A stretch of DNA of 64,000 nt from Paraburkholderia madseniana (GTDB lineage Bacteria; Pseudomonadota; Gammaproteobacteria; Burkholderiales; Burkholderiaceae). Numbering within the stretch: the first letter of the stretch is position 1; every line of letters starts with the position of its first letter. The position numbers were made by a program, and so were the translations under genes. Positions 1-8,829 of the stretch are shown piece after piece. Location: positions 1-64,000 of the forward strand of contig NZ_VOSW01000033.1 of the NCBI RefSeq assembly GCF_009690905.1, written 5' to 3'. The notes beneath the pieces were generated by a model, which was not told where the DNA came from, did not search any database, and saw nothing but the letters and a program-made list of their open reading frames with translations.

Positions 1-1
1 T

Positions 2-127
2 CACTCGACGATCTTCGAGCTGAACGTCGAAAGCTACCGGCGCCGCAAAGCCAGCGACAAACAGAAGGAGCGACGCCGTCAATTACCCACTGACAACCCG
101 AACGGAGCGACAACCATGGCCAGCTAA
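2..127 (+). CDS. istB: IS21-family helper ATPase IstB, C-terminal end (partial)
   Basis: Only the last 41 codons are in the window; the reading frame is open from the left edge to the stop at 125-127. The peptide begins HSTIFELNVESYRRR, followed by a Lys/Arg-rich tail. This resembles the end of IstB-type ATPases, where a conserved HH-x-x-I-F/I-x-x-x-x-x-S-Y-R strand precedes a short basic tail. IstB is the AAA+ helper that loads IS21 transposase on target DNA. The start, Walker motifs and partner istA lie outside the window, so the family call rests on this short tail. I could not identify the right terminal repeat of the element downstream. Confidence 0.5.
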   Translation, partial: HSTIFELNVESYRRRKASDKQKERRRQLPTDNPNGATTMAS

Positions 128-684
128 ACAGCGACAATCACCTCGGCCGACCGGCCAAGATGAATGTCGGTAAACCGGACGTTCTGCTTGACGCTGTCCA
201 AGCAGGCACACCTACGGTCACCAGAACCGGTAAAGCAACTGTTGCGTTGGACGTAGCACTACCGTCCGTGAGGGTCGAAAATACGCAATCGCTACCCGCC
301 AAGCCGTCTTCGCCACTGTTCGTGGCGAAGGTCCGGTGAGTGGTGTTTAGCTGCTCTACCAACATCGACAGTTGAACGATCACTTCGACTGATGAAGCAA
401 CATCTGTCATCGCCAATCGAATGGCCGCTGACTGGTCAGTACCGACGTCTGAGCGACTGCGCGATACGACGAGCGAATGACGCCTCATGGTCGAACCCCG
501 TCTGCCGGATCACCTGCGGAGCACACCTCAGTTGTCGTTTTTGTAATCTCGAACCGCTGCAGGCTTGGCGAATAGGGTGCGAAACGGGAGCGGACCTAGA
601 GTGCCGGGGTTCAAGCGAAAATCTGCAACTTACCTGAGATGCCGGTATGGCCCGCATGGTGCAGGCCCTACCGGTGGCGCAAAC
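128..684. other. Gene-poor stretch after the IstB end
   Basis: Open frames exist on both strands here but none has a ribosome binding site or recognisable family. A 116-codon leftward frame at 138-488 and a 59-codon rightward frame starting ATG near 160 overlap each other, and neither is convincing. The stretch may hold the right end of the IS21 element, but no terminal repeat was recognised. Confidence 0.4.
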
Positions 685-948
685 TCACTCCTGTATGCTC
701 ACGTGGGAGCCGGCTCGCTCCTCTACCGCCTTCAAGGCCGCACTAACTCCGGCGGCCAGTTTCTCCCGGACATCGGCGTCTGCGACCTTGTCTGCGGCTG
801 CTTTCACTGCCGCGAGAATGACCGCATCGCGGATAAGCCATGGGTAATTGACTGGTCCTGGGCCGGGCTTATGGATCGTGATCGGAAGTTCCACCACTGG
901 AACTTCGTAGCAATGTCGTTGCCCACCGATCGTTATGCAAATTTCCAT
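685..948 (-). CDS. Hypothetical protein, 87 aa
   Basis: I do not recognise a family. The ATG at 948 (reverse strand) is preceded by AGGAG with a 7-base spacer, which decides this start over an in-frame ATG 13 codons further up. The N-terminal half contains a short beta-rich, Pro-rich stretch (VVELPITIHKPGPGPVNYP). The C-terminal half is an Ala/Lys/Glu-rich predicted helix (residues about 48-80). It stands alone with no obvious operon partner. Good ribosome binding site and amphipathic helix composition make it a plausible real gene. Confidence 0.5.
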   Translation of the reverse strand: MEICITIGGQRHCYEVPVVELPITIHKPGPGPVNYPWLIRDAVILAAVKAAADKVADADVREKLAAGVSAALKAVEERAGSHVSIQE

Positions 949-1394
949 GAAGAATCTCCTATCTCCGAACGTGAACGTAAGGCGCAAGGACGCGCTTTGG
1001 CTCCACGCTACGGGATAACGAGGCAGCTATGCGTCATTTGCACCAGTAAGGAGACGGCAACGGCATATTGATCGTCTATGTCTCGTCCGGACAGTGTCTT
1101 GTCGGAGGAAAACTATTAATTTGTTTTTGCAGCGACCGTTTCGAAGTTGGGACGGCCATTTATTTCTTTCGAGTCGTTTGGCAATTCATCCGCCGAAGGG
1201 GACATTTGCGATGCGTCGAGTCCTGCACTCAGCAAATGGCTGCCTTCAAGAGACACGAGGACTGGAGTTGTTCAGGGTTGATCGACGCCTGCCCTTGTCT
1301 GCTGCCCCAAGTGCCTTAAGTGTGCCGACACACGAGAGGCGGCCAGACTCTGAAGCCGCGACGTTCCCAACCCGACGTCAGCTGAATGGCTTCC
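949..1394. other. Intergenic stretch, nothing recognised
   Basis: About 450 bases between two small leftward genes. No convincing coding frame, RNA gene, repeat or terminator was seen. It is somewhat less GC-rich around 1100-1200. Confidence 0.4.
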
Positions 1395-1586
1395 TCAGAG
1401 AATCCGTAGACAGCGGATTTTTCCGATCTGAGGCGAGCGCTTCAGAATCAGGTCGGTGATGTATTCAGGCAGGAGTGCGCGGGGCACGTTGGCCGGCACA
1501 TCGTCGACGAGCTGCGGCGGCACGTGAACGATAAAGTCGTCCGGTGCACTTTTCAGGCTATGTTCGTAGCTGACGCGGTAATCCAT
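1395..1586 (-). CDS. Hypothetical protein, 63 aa
   Basis: Small unknown protein beginning MDYRVSYEHSLKSAPDD. The start at 1586 is supported by AGGAG five bases upstream on the reverse strand. The middle contains an acidic/Pro segment (VPPQLVDDVPANVPRALLP) that looks coding rather than random. The last ten residues are basic. No domain was recognised, and the C-terminus could be truncated. Confidence 0.45.
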   Translation of the reverse strand: MDYRVSYEHSLKSAPDDFIVHVPPQLVDDVPANVPRALLPEYITDLILKRSPQIGKIRCLRIL

Positions 1587-1807
1587 GATGCTCCTGATCA
1601 GTGACACGGTCCGTTCGTGAGGAATTCTATCAGCGGAAGAGATGGGGAAACCGGCAGGGCGCTGACGAACGCCTGTCATGCTCGCGGCAGGCAAAAAAAG
1701 ATGGCGGTCTCGATGGCAGGTGCGCCGGGTAGCGCACCTGCCTATGCCGTCCCGCGGATCACCTTCAGCCGGGGCGCTTGCCCTCCGCGTACGATTGCCC
1801 AATCGGC

Positions 1808-2139
1808 TTACCGAACGTCACTCACTGAATGTCCCGATACCAGACGGCCCTTGGTGTCGCGCATCCAGATGCGATTGCTGACGACGTCGACGATACTGTC
1901 GGTTAATTCGCCCGGCGGCGCGAGACTCCACCAGGTCTTGCCCCCGTCCATGCTGATCTGCAGCACGCTGCGGAACACGCCCGCGGGCAATAACATCTCC
2001 CGGGTATCCGCAGCGTCGTTATGCAGTTGGACGCTTAAGGTGTCAAGCCGCTCGCCGGACGGTTTCTTGCGAGAGTCGGCCGGGCACGCACAACGCTGAT
2101 CGAAGCTCGAAGCGCGACTGCTGTGGCCATTCCTGACAT
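1808..2139 (-). pseudogene. Hypothetical protein, apparently frameshifted
   Basis: The 3' part (1808-1996 and upstream in the same frame to about 2080) reads naturally: a stretch ending ISMDGGKTWWSLAPPGE and then a strand-rich tail. That frame has no start codon before an upstream TAG. A good start exists in another frame at 2139 (GGGAG, six bases, then ATG) and gives MSGMATAVALRASISVV, which looks like the N-terminus of a small exported protein. A single-base shift around 2040-2080 would join the two into one protein of roughly 108 residues. Either the gene is broken or there is a sequencing indel. Function unknown. Confidence 0.4.
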
Positions 2140-2478
2140 GGTTGACTCCCTCTTTTCCGTGCTACTTCAGACCGTCTTTTTTTTCACGCGGTTTGGAATA
2201 CCCCTCGTTTCGCGTCAGTGCTCGTCACCTCGGAAAGTCGCGATTAAGCACGGCCGAGACATTTGTGGGACACCGCACACAATTTAGCAAGGTGTGCCCC
2301 AGGCATTGGGGCACGTCTCCTACAGTGATTGACGGGTCTGGCACCTATCAGCGTTGTGTGGGCAGGTCTGAAAGCATTCCCTTCGAACCTGCCGGCAGCT
2401 TTAGCGGAAACTGCCAGCGCGGCGGCACCCGGACTGCGCGATGCACGACCCAATGCACTGGACGAAGGAGACCCGACC
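2140..2478. other. Intergenic stretch, nothing recognised
   Basis: Roughly 340 bases between a leftward broken gene and a rightward gene pair, so it should contain the promoter of the pair. I see no confident -35/-10 pair, operator or RNA gene. Confidence 0.35.
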
Positions 2479-2715
2479 ATGCTTCCACCAGAACTCAGCA
2501 AGCTTCACCAGGAACTCGCAACCGGGGCGGGTCCGATGCTCAACCTCGACCGCGGATCGCTACTGCACGAACTCAGCCGTCTTGGCCCCTTGCTTGAGCA
2601 GGCCGTAAGCATCGGCGCATTGCCGCGGGATTTTTTCGACCGACCGCCGGTAATGGGAGACGTGGGTCCACTTCCCGGCAAACATTGCCCGCACTGCGGC
2701 AAGCTAATCCCATGA
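2479..2715 (+). CDS. Small protein with C-terminal CPHC zinc-ribbon-like motif, 78 aa
   Basis: The start at 2479 is chosen for AAGGAG eight bases upstream; a longer in-frame start at 2329 has none. The protein is mostly helical (LSKLHQELATGAGPML, then LLHELSRLGPLLEQA) and ends in CPHCGKLIP, half of a zinc-ribbon-like site. Its TGA overlaps the ATG of the next gene (ATGA at 2712-2715), so the two are translationally coupled and probably act together. Family unknown. Confidence 0.55.
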   Translation: MLPPELSKLHQELATGAGPMLNLDRGSLLHELSRLGPLLEQAVSIGALPRDFFDRPPVMGDVGPLPGKHCPHCGKLIP

Positions 2716-3977
2716 GCCAGCCCCCCGGCGATCTCGACCCGGAGCCGCCTGACAAGAATGTAGCCCCTGAGCCACCAGCCCCCCTCGACGCTTCGCCCGA
2801 CGCGAAGCTCCAGCGCCAGAGCGAATCCGGGGAGCACACCCAGACAGAGGCTTCGCAGGACCCTGCTGCCCTCTCTGCGCAAAGAGGGCGGCACTCCCGG
2901 AAACGACAGCCTGCGGGCAAGGACGGCGTGGGCCCGGTTATCGCACTTCGCCCACGCACACGGAAGCCCGAAAACGCACAACAGGCTGGCGGCACATCGG
3001 CAGGGGGCCGAGGAAGCCGACCGCCCCGCCATACAGGCACGGGCACGGGACATGGGGGCGCAGGTCAGAGAGGTGCAGATCAACGAGGCACGCAGCTGGC
3101 CTGCGCGTTTGTAGTTCAGGAGAACCCTAGTGTGCGCTCTCGCCTTCTTTTTTCTCCAAACCCCAACTTCACCGGACGTGTTATCCCTCCGGAGCAGGGC
3201 GAACTGCAACGGGCTTTTGATGTCACGGTCAACGTCGTACGTGCCGCCACCAGCAACGACGCCACATTCAGAGCAGATTTCGAACGACTTCTTAAGTACG
3301 CGCAGGTTATCTTTGGTGACAGCCCAGCGATGCTGGGCTACGGCACGAAGTGGCTGGCGGACTTCCGGCAGGAGGTTTTGGACCGCGAAGGACCTGCTAT
3401 CAAAGACAAATATCTAAGTGACCTCGCCCGGGTCGCAATGATTTCAAGTGGCTCCCTGCTCTTCATTGGACTCGCCGTGCAATTGATAACCGCAGCGTAC
3501 CTACGCGACTTGGCGCCGGCCACCACAACCACTATCGCACTGTCCGACAAGGTGTCGTTCGACCTCTACACGGCGCCTTTTCACGTCGGCGCGGCACTCG
3601 CGGCCTCAATGTGGGGTATCTGGCTGTCACGGTTCTGGAGTTGCTCCACACTTGAATTCACTCAGCTGAATATCGTCGAAGCCGACATGCTCAAGCCGTG
3701 GTCTCGCTTTCTCGGCTACGGGCTGACAGCCTTTTTTACGATGCTGATTCTGCTTTCCGGTGTCGTCAGCTTCAACCTCGGTTCCTTCTCGGCCCTGCAC
3801 ATTGGCGACAATATCGTGGTCGCACTGGTCGTGGGGCTGGCACTTGGGTTTCTGGATAAGGCGCTGCCTGATTTCATTCGCCGACCACTGGCGGCGGCAA
3901 TGGCTGGCCAACAGAAAAAGCCCTCGTCGCAGCACACCGGTGCCACTCATACGCGTGGCCACCACGACGGCGCCTGA
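2712..3977 (+). CDS. Predicted integral membrane protein (possibly two genes merged by a frameshift)
   Basis: Open for 421 codons from the coupled ATG. The C-terminal 230 residues contain about four membrane segments (SSGSLLFIGLAVQLITAAYL, a segment near FHVGAALAASMWGIW, one around FFTMLILLSGVVSFNLG and one around IVVALVVGLALGFLD). The N-terminal 140 residues are Pro/Gly/Arg-rich and unnatural between codons about 57 and 140. Over the same DNA the frame of the upstream gene reads far more like protein (for example EVQINEARSWPARL then stop at 3112-3114). AGGAG at 3118-3122 sits nine bases before an in-frame GTG at 3132. I infer an upstream gene ending at 3114 after a one-base shift near 2880, and a separate 281-residue membrane protein from 3132. 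Function unknown. Confidence 0.5.
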   Translation: MSQPPGDLDPEPPDKNVAPEPPAPLDASPDAKLQRQSESGEHTQTEASQDPAALSAQRGRHSRKRQPAGKDGVGPVIALRPRTRKPENAQQAGGTSAGGRGSRPPRHTGTGTGHGGAGQRGADQRGTQLACAFVVQENPSVRSRLLFSPNPNFTGRVIPPEQGELQRAFDVTVNVVRAATSNDATFRADFERLLKYAQVIFGDSPAMLGYGTKWLADFRQEVLDREGPAIKDKYLSDLARVAMISSGSLLFIGLAVQLITAAYLRDLAPATTTTIALSDKVSFDLYTAPFHVGAALAASMWGIWLSRFWSCSTLEFTQLNIVEADMLKPWSRFLGYGLTAFFTMLILLSGVVSFNLGSFSALHIGDNIVVALVVGLALGFLDKALPDFIRRPLAAAMAGQQKKPSSQHTGATHTRGHHDGA

Positions 3978-4511
3978 GCCACTGCGTCATAGCCCAATCA
4001 GGATTCTTCGACGCCACAAATGATCGGGACCTTCCTGCTGATGCTCTTGGCGATGCTGCAATACAAATTGCCGTGTGCCTAATAGTTAATCAGCCTAGTC
4101 AACGCGCCTTCGGGCGGTTCTTTCGTTTCTGGTGCCTGAAGTGCGGCTCAAACAGTCTCGCAGCAGAGCCAGCTGGGGCAGTAGCACTCCGCCGTGGATG
4201 GGATTGCGAAGGGGCTGGGCCCCGGCGGTCCTACCAGCTACCTGGGGCGCTCAGTCCTGCCCGCAGCGCGATCTGCCGAGCCAGCATGACCGCGCGAGGT
4301 GGAGCTGCCCGGCTCCCTCTGGGGAGCAGAGCCCGCGCGCGCGATTGCTCACGGCGCCTGCTTCCTGGCAGGTCGGGCAGGCAGTTTCATAGGGGGATTC
4401 CGTTGTATCGGCGTAGGTCTGTGCGTTCCCAGACGTAAAGACGCGTTGTTGCCGGTCATTCTTCGGCGGAAACCTCGGCACATTGCAGGGGGCTGTTCAC
4501 AGGAGACTCCA
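3978..4511. other. Intergenic stretch, nothing recognised
   Basis: About 530 bases without a supported gene. Open frames here lack ribosome binding sites. It should carry the promoter of the lipoprotein gene at 4512, but no confident element is visible. Confidence 0.35.
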
Positions 4512-6203
4512 ATGAATCGGACTGCGTTGGCTCAGAGAGCGCTGGCGTTTGCATCCGTTCTTTTGATTATCGGTTGCACTGACCTCGTGACTTACCATCT
4601 GGCTGACGAGACGTCGCAGGTTCCGCCGGCGGCTTTCCCGTACGCGCTCAGCAAAGCAAGGCTAACAACTACCTTCTCGGTGACGCTTGTCAATTGCGAC
4701 CCGGCAAAAGTCTCTGCCTTCCCCTCTCTCAACCTGAAAGTCGTGGCCGCCACTGCAGAGGCGTTTGAAGCCGATCCAGATGAGCGGTACTACGTCGACT
4801 ATACGCAGCTTTCGACGTTCTGGAAGTCGACCAATCTAAAGGTCAGCACTGCCGGCGATCAGACCTTGCAGAGCGTGAATACCGAGTCCAGCGATCAAAC
4901 CCTTCAGATCTCCGGCGTGTTTCTGCAGACCGTAGCATCGATCGCCGGTGCCGCTTTAATAGGCAATGTTCATGTCCCGGCAGAGCAGGCTGCAACGCAA
5001 CAGCGGCAACTGGCGGAGCACGCATTGGCTTACAAGAATACTCTCGACTCTTATCTTGTCGGGCAGGTTCCGCAGCCCACCCAACCGCCGTACGAGATTG
5101 TTTCGGCGTGTAGCGCCGACGCTAAAAGAGCAGTCGACGAGTTGAAGGCGAAAAAGGCCGCCCTCAAGGCACTGCAGGCGAAGACTAGGTCAGCGACCGG
5201 TGCGTCCTCTCCTTCGGCTGCGTCCGACGCGGCGATCTCGCAGGCCGCGAATGATGTCGCGGATGCGACCAAAGCGGTCACCCTGATCATTCCGATCACG
5301 ATCGAACCGAAGATCGGTGATTTTGTAAACGAGCAGGACGGCACCTTGTCCGACAACCACCTGTACATGGCCGATCTCCTGAAATATGTCAGAGACGAAT
5401 GGGTCGACAAGAGCTACCAGAACGGATGGCTCGATGTGTCTTTCAACGGGGCAAACCCAGTGACCGAAGTCCCGGAAAACGACCCAGCTGCGATCGCGGC
5501 GGCGGCCCGTGCAAAGAATGGCGAAAACGTGCTCGTGCCGGAGATGACGGACGTATCGTTCGAGCTGTTTGTGAGAAAGTTCTCGCTTCGGCCTCCCACG
5601 GCCACGTCGGACCCTTCAGCTCCTCGAGTTGCTCCGGGTGGCGCGACTGAACATGACGGGCTTGTCGTGCGCCAACCAGCGACAGGATTTTTCCGTGCTT
5701 GCCTGGGTCTTTGCCGACCCGCGGACAAGTTTGGAGTTGTCCCTCCGGACCCGACAGGGGCCAATGTTGACCTCCAGCAACAGGTTCAGGTGTCCGTACC
5801 ACAGCTTGGAAAGAAACTGGATATGCCCCTGCATAATGGGTTCGGTCAGGATATGAGCCTCGCGTTGACGCTGGGTCCAGACGGGGCGATGAATATTCTG
5901 TCGTTCCAGGACAACTCGACGATTGGCGCCGGGCTGACGGCAGTTGGAAATGCCGGGGCGGCGTACACGAGTGCAGTTACCGCCCGCAACGCGGCCATCA
6001 CGGCGAGAAACGGCGCGGTAACGGGCCAAGAAGGACTTGCGGTCAGCAATGAGCAGATCGCGGTCGGCTATGCCGGACTCGCGGGGACCAATGCGAGTTT
6101 TGCTGACAACGCGCTCAAGGCGCAGGCCGATTGTATCCAGCAGGAGCAGACGATCGTTAAGAATGGGCGGTCTCCGACGGTCCAGTGTCCTGGCGGGAAA
6201 TAA
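4512..6203 (+). CDS. Predicted lipoprotein of unknown function, 563 aa
   Basis: The start at 4512 follows AGGAG and opens with a lipoprotein signal: a positive N-terminus, a hydrophobic run (ALAFASVLLIIGC) and a lipobox Cys at about residue 21, so the mature protein should be anchored in a membrane facing the periplasm. A coiled-coil/Ala-rich helix lies near residues 195-260 (Lys/Ala-rich with AVDELKAKKAALKALQAK). The C-terminal 80 residues are rich in Ala/Asn/Gly repeats (AVTARNAAITARNGAVTGQ). No enzyme motif was recognised. It is flanked by unrelated genes and appears monocistronic. Confidence 0.6.
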   Translation: MNRTALAQRALAFASVLLIIGCTDLVTYHLADETSQVPPAAFPYALSKARLTTTFSVTLVNCDPAKVSAFPSLNLKVVAATAEAFEADPDERYYVDYTQLSTFWKSTNLKVSTAGDQTLQSVNTESSDQTLQISGVFLQTVASIAGAALIGNVHVPAEQAATQQRQLAEHALAYKNTLDSYLVGQVPQPTQPPYEIVSACSADAKRAVDELKAKKAALKALQAKTRSATGASSPSAASDAAISQAANDVADATKAVTLIIPITIEPKIGDFVNEQDGTLSDNHLYMADLLKYVRDEWVDKSYQNGWLDVSFNGANPVTEVPENDPAAIAAAARAKNGENVLVPEMTDVSFELFVRKFSLRPPTATSDPSAPRVAPGGATEHDGLVVRQPATGFFRACLGLCRPADKFGVVPPDPTGANVDLQQQVQVSVPQLGKKLDMPLHNGFGQDMSLALTLGPDGAMNILSFQDNSTIGAGLTAVGNAGAAYTSAVTARNAAITARNGAVTGQEGLAVSNEQIAVGYAGLAGTNASFADNALKAQADCIQQEQTIVKNGRSPTVQCPGGK

Positions 6204-6391
6204 CGGTGTGACGCTGGAGCCCCGCCCTGGCTGTTGCCGATCGCCTTGGTCGTTATGCCGAGGCAAACACGCCGCGTCCATGGACAACGTTCACGCTGCC
6301 GCGCGCCCGGCAAATTATTGCTTTGTCTGAACGACCGCGACGTCGCGTCGAACAGCCGGAGCACCGGCTTTAGCGAGCGCCGACCACGCTC

Positions 6392-8044
6392 CTATCGCGG
6401 GATATCAAAAGGCACCTGCTGTTCGGGCACGGACGCTCCGCCAAGTAGCGGAGAGGCTTCCTGTCCGTGCCTGATCAGAATCAGATCAAATTGATTCCAC
6501 ACTGAAGCATGAGTTACGACGTTTCTCAACAGGACGTCATGCACAATGGCATAACAGCCTGCCGGGTTTCCCGAGCACACGTGGGGCGGATGCGGGCTGA
6601 TGGCATGAATCTCATGCTGTGTCAGTAGCGTATGTGGTCTGCCGTGGTCGGCGCCCTGAAGGAGCGCCATCAGCCGCAAGACGAGCAGGCTGAGGAAACG
6701 GTTAAGGCCGTACGTATACGCGGGCGTCGACTCACGAATGACCCACCGTACCGTCACCCGTGGTCCAGGGCTGCCGGTCAGTTCATTGATAACCTCCGGC
6801 CTTAGCACGGCTTTTGCGACGGCTTCATGCTCCTTAGTCGCCGAGTTCCATCTGCTCCAGACTTCATTCACGGCGCGCTCATATGCGTCATGCCAGTGCT
6901 GGAAGGTCGCGTCGATTGACGCACCGATAGGGCGCCACCCATGAGCCCGCCGAGCATAATCTTCGGCAAGAATGGCGTCCTGCATGAATCCTTCTGGTGT
7001 AAAGCGCCCCGTGGGCAAAGCACTCTTGATCTTCTCGTAAAGATCCCGGCCGAACCGCCCGGTCGCCGCTCTCTGGAAATCTTGCATGGCACCATCGCCG
7101 GACCCTGAAATCAGGATCGCTGTTGGCATGGTGCGATTGGTTCGTTTGAAGAACCCGGAACGCTTCATTCCGTCGTAGTCTTGCCAGAAGTGATGGCCGG
7201 TGAACCCGTTCCAATTGCCTCGCTGGCCGGTTGGGGGCGGAGGTCTCTCGGACGTGATTTCCTCCCCGAAGCCGATGCAGGACACGATCGCTGCAAACTT
7301 CTCACTATTCCAGGATGGGGTCGTCCAACCCGACGTCACCCGCACCAGTTCGGTCGCGGCCGCATCCGACACGGTGAGCATTGGGTGGCCGGGGACACGC
7401 GTTGCGAGCGCAGATGCCGCAAGGCTGTCGTCGATTGTCAAATCGTTGGCGTTTCGGCCGTACAGGATGGTCAATGAACCTGCACCGACCGCGATTGTCG
7501 AGTCCGGTACGGGCGGGGACAGTGCTGAGCTATGAAGACTGGACCAGACACCTGCAAGCCTGGACCCAGTAAGCCGACTCGGGGGCAGGGGCAACTGGAT
7601 TGGCGATTGGGGGCCTCCCGGCCCCGTTGCGACAGGGGCTCCAGGCAGTACGATCGGTAGCGATCCCTGGTTCCAGTGTTGGTGTGGCCAGTCATACTCC
7701 GTTGGATCGACAGTTCGCCAGTAGCAACTAGCCAAAGTCCCGAAAGGGTATGTTTCCTTTTCCACAATCGTCACGTCTGCGCCCTGCTCCGCAGCGGACA
7801 ACCCCAGTGCTACCCCGGCGACGCCAGCCCCCAGCACGAGGAGTCGCTTCCTTTTTATGGCCTTCTGTTCATCATCACTGTCGCGGCGCTGAACAGCGAC
7901 AAGACCTGATCTCAACAAGGCGTCCGCGAGTAACGTGGCGCGGATCAACTGGTCCCGTACGCTTCCTGTCCTGACGCTGGTAAGGTCATAGCACCGCGGC
8001 GTGATCCGGTGGAGGCTCAATACCTGCGTTATTCTTTCTGACAT
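6392..8044 (-). CDS. FAD/NAD(P)-dependent oxidoreductase-like protein, 550 aa
   Basis: The start at 8044 has GGGAGG five bases upstream; a start 13 codons earlier is unsupported. About 70 residues in, LLVLGAGVAGVALGLSAAEQ followed by an acidic residue (DVTIVEKE) is a classic Rossmann dinucleotide-binding motif of FAD-dependent amine-oxidase/flavoprotein type. A second glycine motif (ILISGSGDGAMQDF) near residue 318 could be an NAD(P) or second FAD contact. The rest matches no subfamily I know, so substrate is unknown. It follows the 8095-8496 gene by 50 bases in the same direction, probably one transcript. Confidence 0.6.
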   Translation of the reverse strand: MSERITQVLSLHRITPRCYDLTSVRTGSVRDQLIRATLLADALLRSGLVAVQRRDSDDEQKAIKRKRLLVLGAGVAGVALGLSAAEQGADVTIVEKETYPFGTLASCYWRTVDPTEYDWPHQHWNQGSLPIVLPGAPVATGPGGPQSPIQLPLPPSRLTGSRLAGVWSSLHSSALSPPVPDSTIAVGAGSLTILYGRNANDLTIDDSLAASALATRVPGHPMLTVSDAAATELVRVTSGWTTPSWNSEKFAAIVSCIGFGEEITSERPPPPTGQRGNWNGFTGHHFWQDYDGMKRSGFFKRTNRTMPTAILISGSGDGAMQDFQRAATGRFGRDLYEKIKSALPTGRFTPEGFMQDAILAEDYARRAHGWRPIGASIDATFQHWHDAYERAVNEVWSRWNSATKEHEAVAKAVLRPEVINELTGSPGPRVTVRWVIRESTPAYTYGLNRFLSLLVLRLMALLQGADHGRPHTLLTQHEIHAISPHPPHVCSGNPAGCYAIVHDVLLRNVVTHASVWNQFDLILIRHGQEASPLLGGASVPEQQVPFDIPR

Positions 8045-8094
8045 TCTTGCCTCCCGCCGCCTCGCGGCCGGAATTGCGTGCATGCCAAACGGCT

Positions 8095-8496
8095 CTATCC
8101 CGTGTAACGGTTGCCTACGACGGCACGGGCGAAGTCAAGAGCCTGCCGATATTCAAAGAAATGCCGCCGTCCCGTCGACTCAAGGTCTTCGGCATCGGCG
8201 AGGGACAGAGTGATCCGGGCGTTTTTAAGACCGTGGACGTTTGCCAGGTTCGTGAAATCCACCGCGCCTACGCTGTCATCCCAGATCCAGTCCTGCGTAG
8301 CGTCGAGGATCAATTCGCCGGCTGTGCCGGGAGCGTCGACGCGAAATTCCGCGAGCTTTTCCCGCACAATCTTTAGTGCAGGCAGAAATAGTGACTCTCT
8401 GGGCACGAGCGCGATCACCAGCCCGTCCTGATGTGCCCACAGGACGCTGTCTTCATCCCGCCACTCAACCGCGGCGTCGCCAGGGAATCCTGCCAT
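8095..8496 (-). CDS. Hypothetical protein, 133 aa
   Basis: Soluble acidic protein beginning MAGFPGDAAVEWRDEDSV. AGGAG lies five bases before the ATG at 8496. It is the first gene of a likely two-gene operon with the FAD oxidoreductase downstream, which suggests a shared role, but no domain is recognised. Aromatic and acidic residues (ATQDWIWDDSVGAVDF) fill the middle. No membrane segment. Confidence 0.55.
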   Translation of the reverse strand: MAGFPGDAAVEWRDEDSVLWAHQDGLVIALVPRESLFLPALKIVREKLAEFRVDAPGTAGELILDATQDWIWDDSVGAVDFTNLANVHGLKNARITLSLADAEDLESTGRRHFFEYRQALDFARAVVGNRYTG

Positions 8497-8500
8497 ACAT

Positions 8501-8829
8501 GCTCCTGGTGTCGATCACAGGTACTTTAGCCTACTCCAACCGGTCAGAGTCTTCCAGACCACTGATGTGACTGGTATGAACGATGAAACGGCCTGCGCGA
8601 CCTGGGTTGGTCGTCTCGTTGTGTACTCGGTCCAATGGAAGCGACCTGAATGGAGGTCGCTCGCGGGCTGCAAAAAAAAATGAATCGAAGGCGGCATTGA
8701 AGTGGCAACCCTCTGCGATGAGAGGGTTGCGGCCCCGATTGGCGCATATCTCGCGAAATCTGGCCAATAACGGCCGATGATAAACGGCGAACGAGTTCAG
8801 AGAAATTGCCCGCGCGACAAACCCAGGTT
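8501..8829. other. Intergenic stretch with a hairpin
   Basis: Between two leftward transcription units. Apart from the 10-bp inverted repeat listed at 8705-8730 and an A-run near 8672-8680, nothing was recognised. It lies just downstream of the response regulator and upstream of the 8095-8496 gene. Confidence 0.4.
8705..8730 (-). terminator. Stem-loop, possible terminator of the response-regulator gene
   Basis: GCAACCCTCT (8705-8714) and AGAGGGTTGC (8721-8730) form a perfect 10-bp stem with a six-base loop. It lies about 100 bases past the stop of the leftward response-regulator gene. There is no immediate T-run on the reverse strand, so it is an imperfect intrinsic terminator. It could instead be a processing or attenuation hairpin. 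Confidence 0.35.

Noticed and set aside
138..488. 116-codon leftward open frame near the left edge
   Set aside because: No ribosome binding site, Ser/Thr/Ala/Val-rich random-looking composition, overlaps an equally open forward frame, and no family recognised.
2505..3209. 234-codon reverse frame opposite the zinc-ribbon and membrane protein genes
   Set aside because: Arg/Ser/Cys-rich shadow of GC-rich coding DNA; the forward genes have ribosome sites and membrane segments.
3978..4511. tRNA or small RNA gene in the gene-free stretch
   Set aside because: No cloverleaf-like sequence with conserved T-loop (GGTTCGAATC-like) was found.
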